Shown in pieces: positions 12,314 through 23,300 of a DNA stretch of 64,000 nt. Numbering within the stretch: position 1 is the first letter of the stretch; each line of letters starts with the position of its first letter. Source of the stretch: Sapria himalayana (Eukaryota; Streptophyta; Magnoliopsida; Malpighiales; Rafflesiaceae); NCBI GenBank assembly GCA_029783825.1, contig JAREIK010011385.1:48675-112674 (forward strand), in the 5' to 3' direction. Position numbers and translations under genes: made by a program. A model generated the notes under the pieces. The model was not told the origin of the DNA, did no database searches, and worked only from the letters and a program-made list of their open reading frames with translations.

Positions 12314-13790
12314 CTATGTAAATCTTGTTTGTACTCTAGTGATGCATTTCAAATCATACTTAATATTTAAATATTTTTTTTTATTTCTAGAAGCTTTACT
12401 TGAGCTAGGTGGTGCCTGCTCTTTTCCTAGTTTTAATTTTTCCAGGCTTTTCTCCATTCTTCTTAGTTCTTCAATTGGGCATGCTCTTTTCTGTGGGATG
12501 AATCGGAGCATATTATGTTCATTTAAATCATCCTGAGGTAGATAAGAGATGTGCTTCACTTCAACTTTAACTTGTCTTATATACGACTAGCTTTTTGCCT
12601 CTGAGTCCTCCTCAAAGAGAAGATCAGCATCCGCCCAATTATATCTCTTAATTTTTTTAATTTTTTCTGCCCCTCTTATTTTCTTCTTCCTCCTTCCTCC
12701 AACACCAACATTGCTATTTATAACCATCCCTTCTGCCCCTATTCCTTCTTTCATCTTTGCTGGTTTGGCAAGCCATTCCCTAATGCCTTTCAATCTTTAT
12801 ACCTTCCATCTCTTTTACTACCCTTACCTCTTCATCTTTCTCTCCCTCCCTACCCTCTCCCTTCTCATCATTTTCTTTTCCAGTAGATGCTATTTCTATT
12901 ACCTCCAATGCCTCTTCTAAACTATCTTCATCCCTCTCTCTAACACTCCCAGCTGCCTATAAGCCCTGCCCTCCCTTCCTTCTGCCCCTTTCTCATTGTG
13001 ACTCCTTCCCTCTTCAACACTCTCCTCTCTATCCAAATTTATAGCTCCTTCCTCTTCTCTCTGCCCCCTCTTCACCCATAGCCTGCTTCTACCTTTCCCC
13101 TCATTAAATCCATCTCTTCTCATCCCTCTTTCCACCATACATTCTGTTATTCCATGCCCCATTCTAAGGTAGTTTGTGCAATAACTTGGCATGAATTCTG
13201 GAATAACCTTCTAATATAATTCATTTGTATAGTTACTGCCAATCCATATTCTATTCGGCGGAAGATTTTTAAGACTTATTTCAATGCAAATCTTGGCCCA
13301 GCTTGGTCTAGTCATGCATGGTGTGGCCTCATCAATAAGCTAGGGTTTGCCTAAGCAAAAGCCAATTGAGTATAGAGGAAGCTTATAAAAAAATGAAGAG
13401 GGTGGTTCGGTAAATTAAACCATACTAGGGCATGTGCAGGTTCTTCCTGAGGAGTGAAGCTTGGCGACCACTTGAGGACATGCATAAGGTACCCCTTGAT
13501 TGTCCAATGTCCTCTAAGCCATATTCGGACAAATTCTTCCTCCTCCTTGAAACAGATGAAGATGTGCTTCCCATCAAATCAAGCCATACTTATCGCTTCC
13601 CCCATTTTTAATGAAGCCAGAAATCATGAATATCTTTGAATATGGGTCGGCCATGGGAGAACTTCCCAATAAGCATTAGCTTAAACGCATAAACAAGCTT
13701 TGTTAGTTCCTCAATCGAAAAAATTATAGAAGGCTCACCATTTTTCATGTCAACTTCGGAAAAACTAGGTCGGTTTCATTGAATAGTGAT
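12314..13790 (-). pseudogene. LINE B ORF1: DUF4283 plus zinc knuckle gag-like protein, decayed
   Basis: The N-terminal part resembles plant LINE ORF1 DUF4283: MKNGEPSIIFSIEEL near 13755, FSHGRP near 13660, EEEEFVRIWLRGHWTIKGY near 13500, and FTPQEEPAHALVWFNLP near 13410. The usual LYSIG-GKP-LID-AT-TRPSWAKIC block follows at about 13290-13380. RIWIG and then the knuckle YCTNYLRMGHGITEC (about 13140-13190) come next, where the second Cys of C-x2-C-x4-H-x4-C is Tyr, so zinc binding is probably lost. A charged linker and the APPSSSKASRNKKKYLN tail lead to a TAG at 12316-12314, two bases before the ORF2 ATG. Stops occur in the N-terminal part. It is the fullest ORF1 in the window. Confidence 0.87.
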
Positions 13791-13911
13791 GAAAATTATT
13801 TTTTGTTGAAGAGTAAACCAGATTTCCCAATTTTAGCTTAAAAATTGATCTTCTTCACTCAACAATGGCTATTTATCTCTCTAGAAAGTAAATTTTCTCT
13901 CTCTAGAAAGC
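13791..13911 (-). other. LINE B 5' UTR
   Basis: This is the stretch upstream of ORF1 in LINE sense. It contains two TCTAGAGAGA-type blocks, the distal one followed by GAAAATTT, as does the 5' edge of LINE E near 35270-35315. The conserved position suggests the family 5' end. No promoter motif can be defended. Confidence 0.55.
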
Positions 13912-14023
13912 GAAAAATCTTTCCTAGCATGCGATATAATAGATAAAATAGTATATTATGCTTGCTATATTTATTTAATTTTGCTTAGAAGGGTTTAAAA
14001 GGCCAAAAGGTAGTATATTAGCT
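13912..14023 (+). repeat. Left arm of inverted repeat: LINE 3'-terminal fragment in plus orientation
   Basis: The 112 bases are an imperfect reverse complement of 14269-14387, which is the 3'-terminal region of LINE C. Read on the plus strand they match a LINE 3' UTR (CTTTCCTAGCATGCGATATA, then TTTATTTAATTTTGCTT and TAGTATATTAGC). The fragment therefore lies opposite to the neighbouring LINEs B and C. It stops at 14023, before the CCAAAAGAGAGGG end. Confidence 0.85.
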
Positions 14024-14051
14024 TTGTTAGTTCCTCATTCAAAAGCCATTA

Positions 14052-14202
14052 TATTCTTATTCTTCTTATTCTTCTTTTTTTTCTTATTTTTATTATTCTT
14101 TTTATTCTTTTTTTCGTATTATTCTTGTTATTCTTATTATTCTTATTATTCTTATATTTTTATCATTTTTATTATTCTTATTATTCTTATTCTTCTTATT
14201 AT
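14052..14202 (-). repeat. Short TTCTTA satellite, 3' tail of LINE C
   Basis: About 150 bases of TTCTTATTC and TTATTATTC repeats separate the inverted fragment from the conserved 3' end of LINE C. This is the shortest LINE-linked array in the window and may show what a tail looks like before expansion. Confidence 0.9.
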
Positions 14203-15691
14203 TTTTTTCAAGGTTTGTTTTATTAATTATAATAGCCCTCTTTTTGGAGGAGGAATGTCATTTTTACAAGCTAATATACTACCCCTTGCCCTTTTACACC
14301 TTTTAAAGCAAAATTAAATAAATATAGCATGCATAATATTCTGCTTTATCTATTATAATTTATATCGCATGCTAGGAAAGATTTTTCATCTAACTTTGAT
14401 TCCATAGGATTCTTCTAGTCTCAACTTCTATACATTCTAACAAAATTAAAAAATATACTTGAGCTTTCTTCCTATCTATCTTTTATAAGCTTTCTCCTTG
14501 AACTTTCTATTTAAGAATTCTGCTTAAACTTTCTATTTGAGCAATCTGCTTTAGCTTTCTGTTTGAGCTTTCTGCCTACTAGACATCACTAAGCTAATTT
14601 GCATCAGCATCTTCTGTTGCAACTTTAGGTAAACTTCCTCTAGTTTCTATTTATATCTTTGTCCACTTGTTCAGCTCCTATCTTTAGCTAAACATCCTTA
14701 CTGTTGCCTTGGTTTGCTCCTTTTAGTTTCTCCCTACCCCTTTATGCACTTGTACAACTTCTGCCTTCCTTCTTTATATATCACCTACACAAACCATAGA
14801 TCAACAACAAACAGACAATACATTGTTTTCCTTGTTGCTACCTATCTTCCTTTTATGGTCCTCTTTCTTATTGTTTCTAGTCTGCCTATAAAAGGTAGTT
14901 AATATCTGTAAGCTAGCTACGACATGTTGTTATTATTATTGTGCTCCTTCTAGTTCCTGCCATGCATTCTACTACTTCCAGAGCTCCTTCTATTTCATCC
15001 TTTTTAACTATTTTAGACAACCAGATAAATAAACATTAAAACAACCATCACAATCTACAGTATTCTTCTTTCTACTTCTGTCTATATGTCTTTATCTTCC
15101 AAAACTGTACTAGCTGGACCAGCTTCACTTTGTTTCTATTATGTCACTTGCTCTATCAGAAAAAGTAACCAAACAAACATATATACATCCATCATCCCCT
15201 CTCCCTTATTGCTGCCTTTCTATCAGTAGCATGCATCACCCCCATCACATGTAATCACCCAAAATTCTAGCAAACAAACCCCTCTATTACATGACAATAT
15301 TTCTATTAGTAGCACCTTAACATTTACTCCATGACATTAATAAAAAAACACAACCTATCGAAATACATCCATAAAAATTAATATAAATCTAATATTTTCA
15401 GTAATCCCTTACAAGGGCCCATAAAAGTACACGATATATAAATTTCCTCTTATCCTGATTAAGCATCCCACAGGACGAGGATACTATAATCATTTCACCT
15501 ACAAACTATGGGTTTATCTTATAGAATATCATTTGAAAGATAATTGATGCTGCTAGAATTGGTGGCCTTTGTAAGGTATGTACAGTATGCTACAACAAAA
15601 TAATATGCAAGCTTTCAAGTTAGTTAATTTATTACAAATTATGGTGAGATTTTAGATAACTTCTGTGTTACTAAATGGTTTTTATGGAGGT
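14203..15691 (-). other. LINE C 3' UTR
   Basis: This is a noncoding 1.5-kb stretch between the ORF2 stop and the tail. It holds the right arm of the 13912/14269 inverted repeat and several CA/CT-rich stretches. No protein or RNA gene is recognisable. It is about 450 bases longer than the 3' UTRs of A, D and F. Confidence 0.75.
14269..14387 (-). repeat. Right arm of inverted repeat, part of LINE C 3' UTR
   Basis: This is the partner of 13912-14023. Apart from a few substitutions and small indels the two arms pair along their length, with the satellite and the last 65 bases of LINE C in the loop. Confidence 0.85.
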
Positions 15692-18600
15692 TCAAGCTGC
15701 TCTCCTAAATATAGGATATTCTATTTCATCTAGTTTAAGTAAACCTCTATATTTAGCAGGCATGTTTTGCACATCGAAGTCCTGATTCCCTAATTTTCCA
15801 CCTATTTTAGCTTGCTTATGAGTTGCTTGGTTCACTTCTCCATATATGTGCATTATACTTTAGTTTAAATCATGTACTAGTTGTATGATTTATTCTATGA
15901 CCTTTAATAATACCTACTAACAAACGTGAATCCGTTTGTATTTGAATATTTTTTATTTTACTATCTTTGCATATCTTTAAGGTAGACAAAAGGGCCCGGA
16001 TTTCAGACTGCATAAAAGTATTAGCTTTCAATTTTCTTGTGAATGCCCAAATCATCTTGCCATTGGAGTCTCTAAGAATTCCTCCACCTTCTGCTATGCG
16101 TATTTCTCTTTTAAAGCTACTGTCTGTATTAATTGCCAAATAAACTTTTGGAGGTTTATTCCAATGTATACTCATAAAGCTTGATTTGGGCTTTTGAAAC
16201 CTTAGATGGCACCTATCTATATATTCTTTATTTTCTGAGTAAATTATATTATTTAAAGGGTAAGCTTTTGAAATGATTTTTAGTTCTTTTTTTATCTCAC
16301 ATACTATATCTTCTGCATTCATTTCAATATCCTCATATCTATTTTTGTTTTTGGCTTTCCAAATACACCATATTATCAAAGGTGGAATGATATTTTTGAG
16401 CCATTTATGTACTGATTTAAGATTTGTCCCCTTCATCCATTTCTGAATTCTTTTTTTGAGAGTTTAGTTTTTATACTTTAAACTCATTTCTTTTTCAAAT
16501 TTTTTCCATATTTTTGAAGATTCTTTACCTTGTGAAAATAGGTGATCTGAGGTTTCAATTCTCATTTTGCAGCAATCACATTTAGACTTAGATTTATGCC
16601 TTTTTTTTGTATTCACGTATCTAGTGGAATAATATTAGATATAGATTTCCATAAAAATAAACGTATTTTAAGTGAATTATTATTGTTCAAACACCATTCA
16701 AATAAATCCCGTGGGGGTTACTCCTAATTAGGTTATTGGCTAATTTTAAGAAAAATGAGCCTCCCTCATTTAACTTCCATTTCCAACCATACTTAGTAAA
16801 CACAAAGTGGTTATCCACCATTTCTTTTTGCTTTAAAGTTTGTTTCTAGATCTGTGATTCATTGCTGATTTTTTTATCCCATTATTGTCATTGTTAACTA
16901 GATATTTTGCTCTCATGTATGATGCCCTAAGATTATTATTCTCTTTTAATCTCCACCATCTCTTACAGGCCCATGCTTCAACTATCTCTTCTAGATTGAT
17001 AAATCCAGACCCACTTCTTCTTTTGGACGGCAAAGATCTTTCCATTTAATCCAATAAAAATTAAGTCTATCATTCTTCTTTCCCCAAAATAAATTCGCAA
17101 GTTCTCCTATTTTTTTATGAAAAATTTAGGCTGTTGCATAACCATTAGATTGTGCACTAGTATAATTTTAAGTACATGTGTTATGAGTGTAATTCTTTCA
17201 CTCATATCCAACGATTCAATTTTTCAGCCCACAATTTTGTGCCTAAGCTTAACAAGTAAAAAATCTAGGTGCTCTAATTTAATTTTGCCTTCATATAATG
17301 GACACCCAAGATAAGAGAGATCCTTTTATGTGAGAGAAACCCATGTTCTCTCTTATCATATGTACTAGGCTGGGATGAGCTTTCTTTGATATTTTAAATT
17401 GACACTTATTTCTATTTAACACTAGACCCATTTTTTTCCATTGTTTTAAAAATTTTCATTAGAAAATTTATGGATCTATTATTACCATTGGTGAATAAAA
17501 TGATGTCTTTTGCATATGCTTGATGACTAATTTGAAGAGTGTCTCTATATTTCCTAAAAGTGTATATGTCCCCTTTATTTATTTTGATTTTCAAGTTCAC
17601 TATAAATAATTCCAAATATATGTTAAAGAGAGAGGGTGATAGGGGATCTCCTTGTCTTGCCCCCGGGTGGGATTAAACTCTTTCCCCTTTTTTCCATTTA
17701 TAATAATCTTGAACCAAGTACTAGAAATGCATCTAAAAATTAAATATATTCATGCGTCTATGGAATCCATTTTTCTCATGGTAAAGATTAAACCTGCCAA
17801 TCTACTCTATCGAAGGCTTTCGGTAGGTCTAATTTGAAAATTATATTATGCCCTCTAGATTTGGAAGATTACTCTTTCATGAGCACTTATGCCTGCCATA
17901 TATTTTCCATTATCAATCTATTTTTTAGAAAGATGGATAGTTCATTTGAAATAACTTTAGGAAGAATCAGTCATAGTCTATTTTGCATCAGTTTCGCCAG
18001 TATTTTATAAATTGAATTGCATATGCTGATGGGTTGGTAGTCCTCTCCTTTTTGTAGTTTTTTTTTGGGAATAAGGACTATATGAGTTAGCACCCACTTT
18101 TTTTTTAATCTCTGCTCCGCAGATGAACCAATGACCGCCATGAATAATATTTTGTTTAATTATATCCCACAAGCTTGGAAAAACATGGAATTCTAGTCAT
18201 CTAGGCTAGCTATGCTATCCTTATCCAAGCTATAGATTGTGTTTTTGATCTCTTTCTCTTCTGGGAATTCCATTTCGCTTATTATTATCTTCATAATTAA
18301 TTTTATTATTTTTGTTTTGAAAAAATTTATGCCCTTTTATTCTATTATTATTGCATAGTAATGTTCTATATATGCCTTCAAGAGTATCTTTAATTTATGT
18401 CTTATTTTCTATCCATATTCCTTCGTTGTTTTTTATTCCATTTCTCTATTGTTTTTGAATCTTGATTTTCGAAACCAGCTGAAAAAATTTCGTGTTTTGG
18501 TCTTTCTCTTTTAACCATTTTACTTTTACTCTTTGTTTCCAAAAAATTTCTTCAATATGTAATTTTAGTTTAAGTTCACTTTGTGTCTTATTAAGCTCAC

Positions 18601-19544
18601 AAAGATTGCTTATGCTATGATATCCATCATATTCTTATTCTAGGTTATCAATTTTCTATTCTATTTCTATAATACTCCTGTTGATAATCACAAACTTATT
18701 TTTATTCTAGTTAATTAAACATGATTTCAACCTATCTAATTTAACAGTGATGATATGATCCGGATTACCCTTTACTGGCTACAACCAAGACTCTTTCACC
18801 ATGTCTTGGATGTCATAATGGCGGCACCACATATTCTAAAAATTAAATGCTGTGTTTTTATTTTTTGTTTTTTAATGGGATATAAAAGAGGGTTATGATT
18901 TGAAGAGGTTCTGTTCAGATGTTTGACACCTATATTTTCAAATGAATCTAGCCACTTAGAGTTGAAGAGGACTCTATCCAGTCTAGACCAGATAGCTCCT
19001 TTTTTTTATGGTTGTTTGTCCATATAAAATTTAAGCCTGAAAATTTAGCTTCTAGTAAATTACATCTAGTGAATACTTCATTGAATCGATAACTAGCTTG
19101 TAAATTTATAGTTCTGTTGCCTTTTTTTTCTAATGCATTTCTAATATTATTAAATTCTCCTCCTGTTATCCAGGGTGTGTTTTTGAGTGCTATATGCTCC
19201 ATGACTTTTTAGAGTTCCTTTCTTTTTTATTTAAAATTACGAGCATAAACTACTAATATGGTTATCGGTTTATTTTTATTTAGGCTGGGATTTATTAATT
19301 ATTCATATTCCTCCATATTTGTGAAATCCAAATAATCTTTCCAAATCACCGATATTTTACTAGCTTTATTAGACAATGCAATTGTGAAACCTAGCTTATT
19401 CTTATAATCTTCCAGTTGTTTTTATCTAAATTAGTTCCTCTAACATTAATAGTGAAATTTTATTTAGTCTTATCATTTTTTTAAGATGTTTAAGGATGTG
19501 GAGTTGGCTATTCCCCGAATATTCTAGAATAAATATCTTAACAT
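15692..19544 (-). pseudogene. LINE C ORF2, decayed
   Basis: The start at 19544-19542 gives MLRYLF followed by a TAG where the conserved Trp of WNIRG should be. The endonuclease box reads ITGGEFN (about 19145-19170), an Asp-to-Glu change. Reverse transcriptase motif A is LDLPKAFDRVDW (about 17800-17840) and the active-site box is YAKD (about 17510-17520), again a catalytic loss. A zf-RVT segment with CDCC and DHLF lies at about 16540-16590. RNase H at 15870-16160 has NTDSSF, SEIRAL and QTDSRLL, so the three acidic positions are present although the Gly after the first is Ser. The stop is at 15692. Several frames are needed to read through. Confidence 0.9.
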
Positions 19545-20375
19545 TATTTGAGAATTTTAGTTGAGCTCATGTTTTACACTTTGTATCATAGGGTTTATTT
19601 AAATATTTTTTTTGTGTTTCTTGTCTTTTTTGTGAGATTTGGGCTTTGAATTAGTTTAGACCTTTCCTCCTTGTCAATAATAGGCAATTTCAGACATATA
19701 ATTTTCAATTCATCTAAGGTGCATTCTCTATTAACTATTTCTGATCTCTTCTTTTTAATATCTATGTCATATTTAGACTGAGTAGGGTAATTTATTTATG
19801 CAGTTGTAAAAATATCATTGCAGCCTTTAATATCTTCAACAAAACCAACTTCAGAACTAGAACACCACCCTTATGTGTCTTCTAAATTTGTATTCTTTTT
19901 AGGTTTTCAAGTTCTATGGACCAAATCTTTAATTTTATCCATTATAATTCTAATTTTCTTTACTTTTGCTTTGTTTTTATCTTGGACATAATTACTATTG
20001 GTTGGTTCTGTTAATAGAGAAAGAGATTATGTTAGTGCAGAAGTTTCAAATATGCCCTCCTCAAAAATTTTTTCTTGCTTGTTTATGGGGCTATAAACCA
20101 ATTTTTTTTATTTTTTACCAGGGTTCTTATCCCTGGACTTATCCATACATTCCTCTGTTGAGTGTCCACTTTTTAATATTTTCCCATAGTAGCTAGGAAG
20201 CTATTCAAATGATGATGGACTGCTAGTAACCTTTCTCTTCATTCTGCACAATCCAGATCCTTTGTGGGATAGGATTATTTAGATTGACTTCAAAACAAAC
20301 CCTGTCCACACTTGGCATAGTAAGGGTGGCAGTAGCCCCATCCATCAGTAGAAGATTACAAATAAGCTTCTTCAA
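19545..20375 (-). pseudogene. LINE C ORF1 C-terminal part, decayed and truncated
   Basis: The DUF4283 end is visible at about 20270-20350 (LLMDGATATLTMPS, then VCFEVNL and RIWIV). The C-terminal basic tail QKKYLNKPYDTKC lies at about 19580-19620, just upstream of ORF2. No complete zinc knuckle is seen. The N-terminus is missing, cut by satellite at about 20375. Stops interrupt the frame. Confidence 0.75.
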
Positions 20376-23300
20376 ATTCTTCTTATTTTCTTATTAATCT
20401 TATTCTTTTTATTATTCTTTTTCTTCTTATTCTTGTTATTCTTTTTTTATTTTTATTCTTTTTATTCTTCTTATTTTTATTATTCTTTTTCTTCTTATTC
20501 TTGTTATTCTTTTTTTATTTTTATTCTTTTTATTCTTTTTTATTTTTATTATTCTTCTTATTTTTCTTATTCTTATTATTATATGTATTCTTCTTATTCT
20601 TATTATTATTTTTATTCTTCTTATTCTTCTTATTCTTCTTATTATTTTTATTCTTCTTATTTATCTTATTCTACTTATTCTTCTTTTTCATGTTATTCTT
20701 ATTATTCATCTTATTTTTTATACTTATTAATCTTCTTATTCTTGTTATGCTTCTTAATCTTATTATTCTTATTATTCTTCGTTAGTTATTATTATTATTT
20801 TAATTATTATTATTCTTATTCTTCATATTCTTCTTTTTATTCTTTTTCTTATTTTTCTTATTTTTCTTATTTTTCTTCTTATTCTTCTTATACTTATTAT
20901 TTTTCTTATTATTCTTATTCTTTTTATTATTCTTATACTTCTTATTCATCTTATTCTTGTTATTTTTATTATTTATCTAATTTTTTTAATTTTTGTTTTT
21001 CTTCTTATTCATTTTATTCTTCATTATCTTTTTATTCATCTTATTCTACATATTCTTCTTATTCTTCTTATTTTTCTAATTTTTCATATTTTTAATATTT
21101 TTCTTATTATTCTTATTATTCTTTTTCTTTTTATTCTTCTTATTTTTATAATTCATATTATTCTTCTTTTTTGGGATATTCTTATTTTTCTTATCATATT
21201 ATACTTTTTATTATTTTCATCTTCTTATTCATCTTATTCATCTTATTCTTCGTATTATTCTTATTCTTGTTTTTATTCGTATTCTTCTTATTCTTATTAT
21301 TTTTCTTATCTTTTTTTTTCTTCTTTTTCTTCTATTTATTCTTTTTCGTCTTTTTTATAATTCTTCTTATTATTATTATTTTTTTTATTCTTTTTATTCT
21401 AGGTATTCTTCTTATTCTTTTCATTCTTATTGTAATTATTATAATTAATATTATTATTCTTCTTATTCATCGCATTAGTTTATTTATGTAATTCTTCTTA
21501 TTCTTTATATTTTTATTCTTCTTATTCAATTATTTTTCTTATTCAATTATTCTTCTTATTCTTCTTATTCATTTTTTCTTCTTATTCTTCTTTTTTTTCT
21601 TATTCTTCTTATTCTTCTTTTTTTTCTTATTTTTCTTATTCTTCTTATTCTTCTTATTCTTCTTATTCTTCTTATTCTTCTTATTCTTATTATTCTTCTT
21701 ATTCTTCTTATTCTTCTTATTCTTCTTATTCTTCTTATTCTTCTTATACTTCTTATTTTTCTTATTATTTTTATTCTTTTTATTCTTTGTTTCTTCTTAT
21801 TATAATTATTGCCCTTATTCTTTGTTTCTTCTTATTATAATTATTCATTTTATTCTTCTCATTCTTCTTATTCTTCTTATTTTTTTATTATTCTTGTTCT
21901 TCATATTCTTCTTATTTTTTATCATTCTTGTTCTTCTTATTGTTCTTATTTTTTTATTCTTCTTGTTCTATTTATTCATCGTATTCTTCTCATTCTTCTA
22001 ATTCTTTTATTCTTACCTTTCTTCTTATTCTTTTTATTCTTCTTTTCTTCTTAATTTTCTTATTCTTTTTATTCTAAGTATTATTATTCTTCTTTTTCTT
22101 ATTCTTCTCATTCTTCTTTTTCTTCTCATTCTTCTTTTTCTTCTTATTCTTCTTTTCTTCTTATTCTTCTTATTCTTCTTATAATTCTTATTCATGCTAT
22201 TTTTGTTATTCTTTTTTATTCTTCTAATTTTTGTAATTCTTTTTATTCATAGTATTCTTCTATTCTTCTTATTATTCTTATTCTTTTTTTTATTATTCTT
22301 CTTTTACATGTTATTCTTGTTTTTTTTTCATATTATTAATATTCTTATCTTCTTATCCATTTTATAATTCTTATTCTTCTTATTATTCTTATTTTTCTTA
22401 TAATTCTTATTCTTCTTATTTTTCTTTTTCTTCTTATCCTTCTTATTCTTCTTGTTCTTCGTATTCTTCTTATCTTTCTTATTCTTCTTATCCTTCTTAT
22501 TTTATTATTCTTATTATTCTTCCTATACTTTTTATTCTTCTTATTATTCTTATTATTTTTATTCTTCTTATTTTTCTTATTTTTCTTATTCTTCTTATTC
22601 TTATGATTCTTCTTATTCATATTATTCTTCTTATTTTTCTTATACTTCTTATTATTGTTATTATTCATCTAATTTTTCTAATTTTTTCTTTTTCTTCTTA
22701 TTCATTTTATTTTTTCTTTTCTTTTTATTCTTCTTTTTCTTCTTATTCTACTTATTCTCCATATTCTTATTATTCTTCTTATTCTTCTTCTTCTTCTTTT
22801 GTTCATGTTTTTTTTCATATTCTTCGTATTCTTTTTTTTAATCTTATGATTCTTATTTGTTTATTCTTATTATTATTATTATTATTATTATTATTCTTAT
22901 TATTTTTTTAGTCTTATTCTTCTTTTTTATCTTTTTTATTTTTCTCCTTATTCTTTTTATTATTCCTCTTCTTCTTATTCTTTTAATTATTCTTATTTTT
23001 TTATTCTTGGTATTATTCTTATTCTTATTATTCTTCTCATTCTTATTGTTATTTTATTAAACTTATTATTCTTCTTATTTATCTTATTAGTTTATTATTC
23101 TATTTTTTTTCTTATTCTTCTCATTCATTTATTCTTCTTATCCTTCTTATACATTTTTTTCTTTTTTTTCTTCTTTTTCATCTTATTCTTCTATTATACT
23201 TATTATTCTTTTCTACTTCTTCTTCTTATTCTTTTTCTTATTATTCTACTTATTCTTGGTTTTTTTATTATTTTTTTTATTCTTCGTATTCTTCTTATTA

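Larger units (their letters stand above)
9161..13911 (-). mobile_element. LINE B: L1-type LINE, 3'-truncated, with internal duplication
   Basis: This minus-strand copy is close to LINE A. It retains a 5' UTR (with TCTAGAGAGAGAAAATTT near 13890), ORF1 with DUF4283 and zinc-knuckle regions, and most of ORF2. It lacks the end of zf-RVT, RNase H and the 3' UTR: the satellite joins directly inside the ORF2 linker at about 9161. A 163-bp piece of ORF2 is duplicated at this broken end. Its 5' UTR start resembles that of LINE E, so the right edge near 13911 is probably a genuine or nearly genuine 5' end. Confidence 0.9.
14203..20375 (-). mobile_element. LINE C: L1-type LINE with native 3' end, 5'-truncated in ORF1
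   Basis: This minus-strand copy has a long 3' UTR (about 1.5 kb), the full ORF2 span and the C-terminal half of ORF1. Its 3' end shows the family signature (CCAAAAAGAGGGCTATTATA near 14230-14250, then the A-rich end) and a short satellite tail. The 5' side breaks off inside ORF1 at about 20375, directly against satellite. By protein it groups with LINE E rather than with A and B (for example the NKPPK and AFTRxxKANT stretches in RNase H). Confidence 0.92.

Noticed and set aside
13912..14387. Twin-priming 5' inversion of LINE C
   Set aside because: Twin priming inverts the 5' part of an insertion. Here the inverted fragment is a 3' UTR piece beyond the 3' tail.
14203..15691. Host gene between LINE B and LINE C
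   Set aside because: The stretch is continuous with the LINE C ORF2 stop on one side and the conserved LINE 3' end on the other, so it is 3' UTR. Its open frame at 14714-14902 has no recognisable domain.
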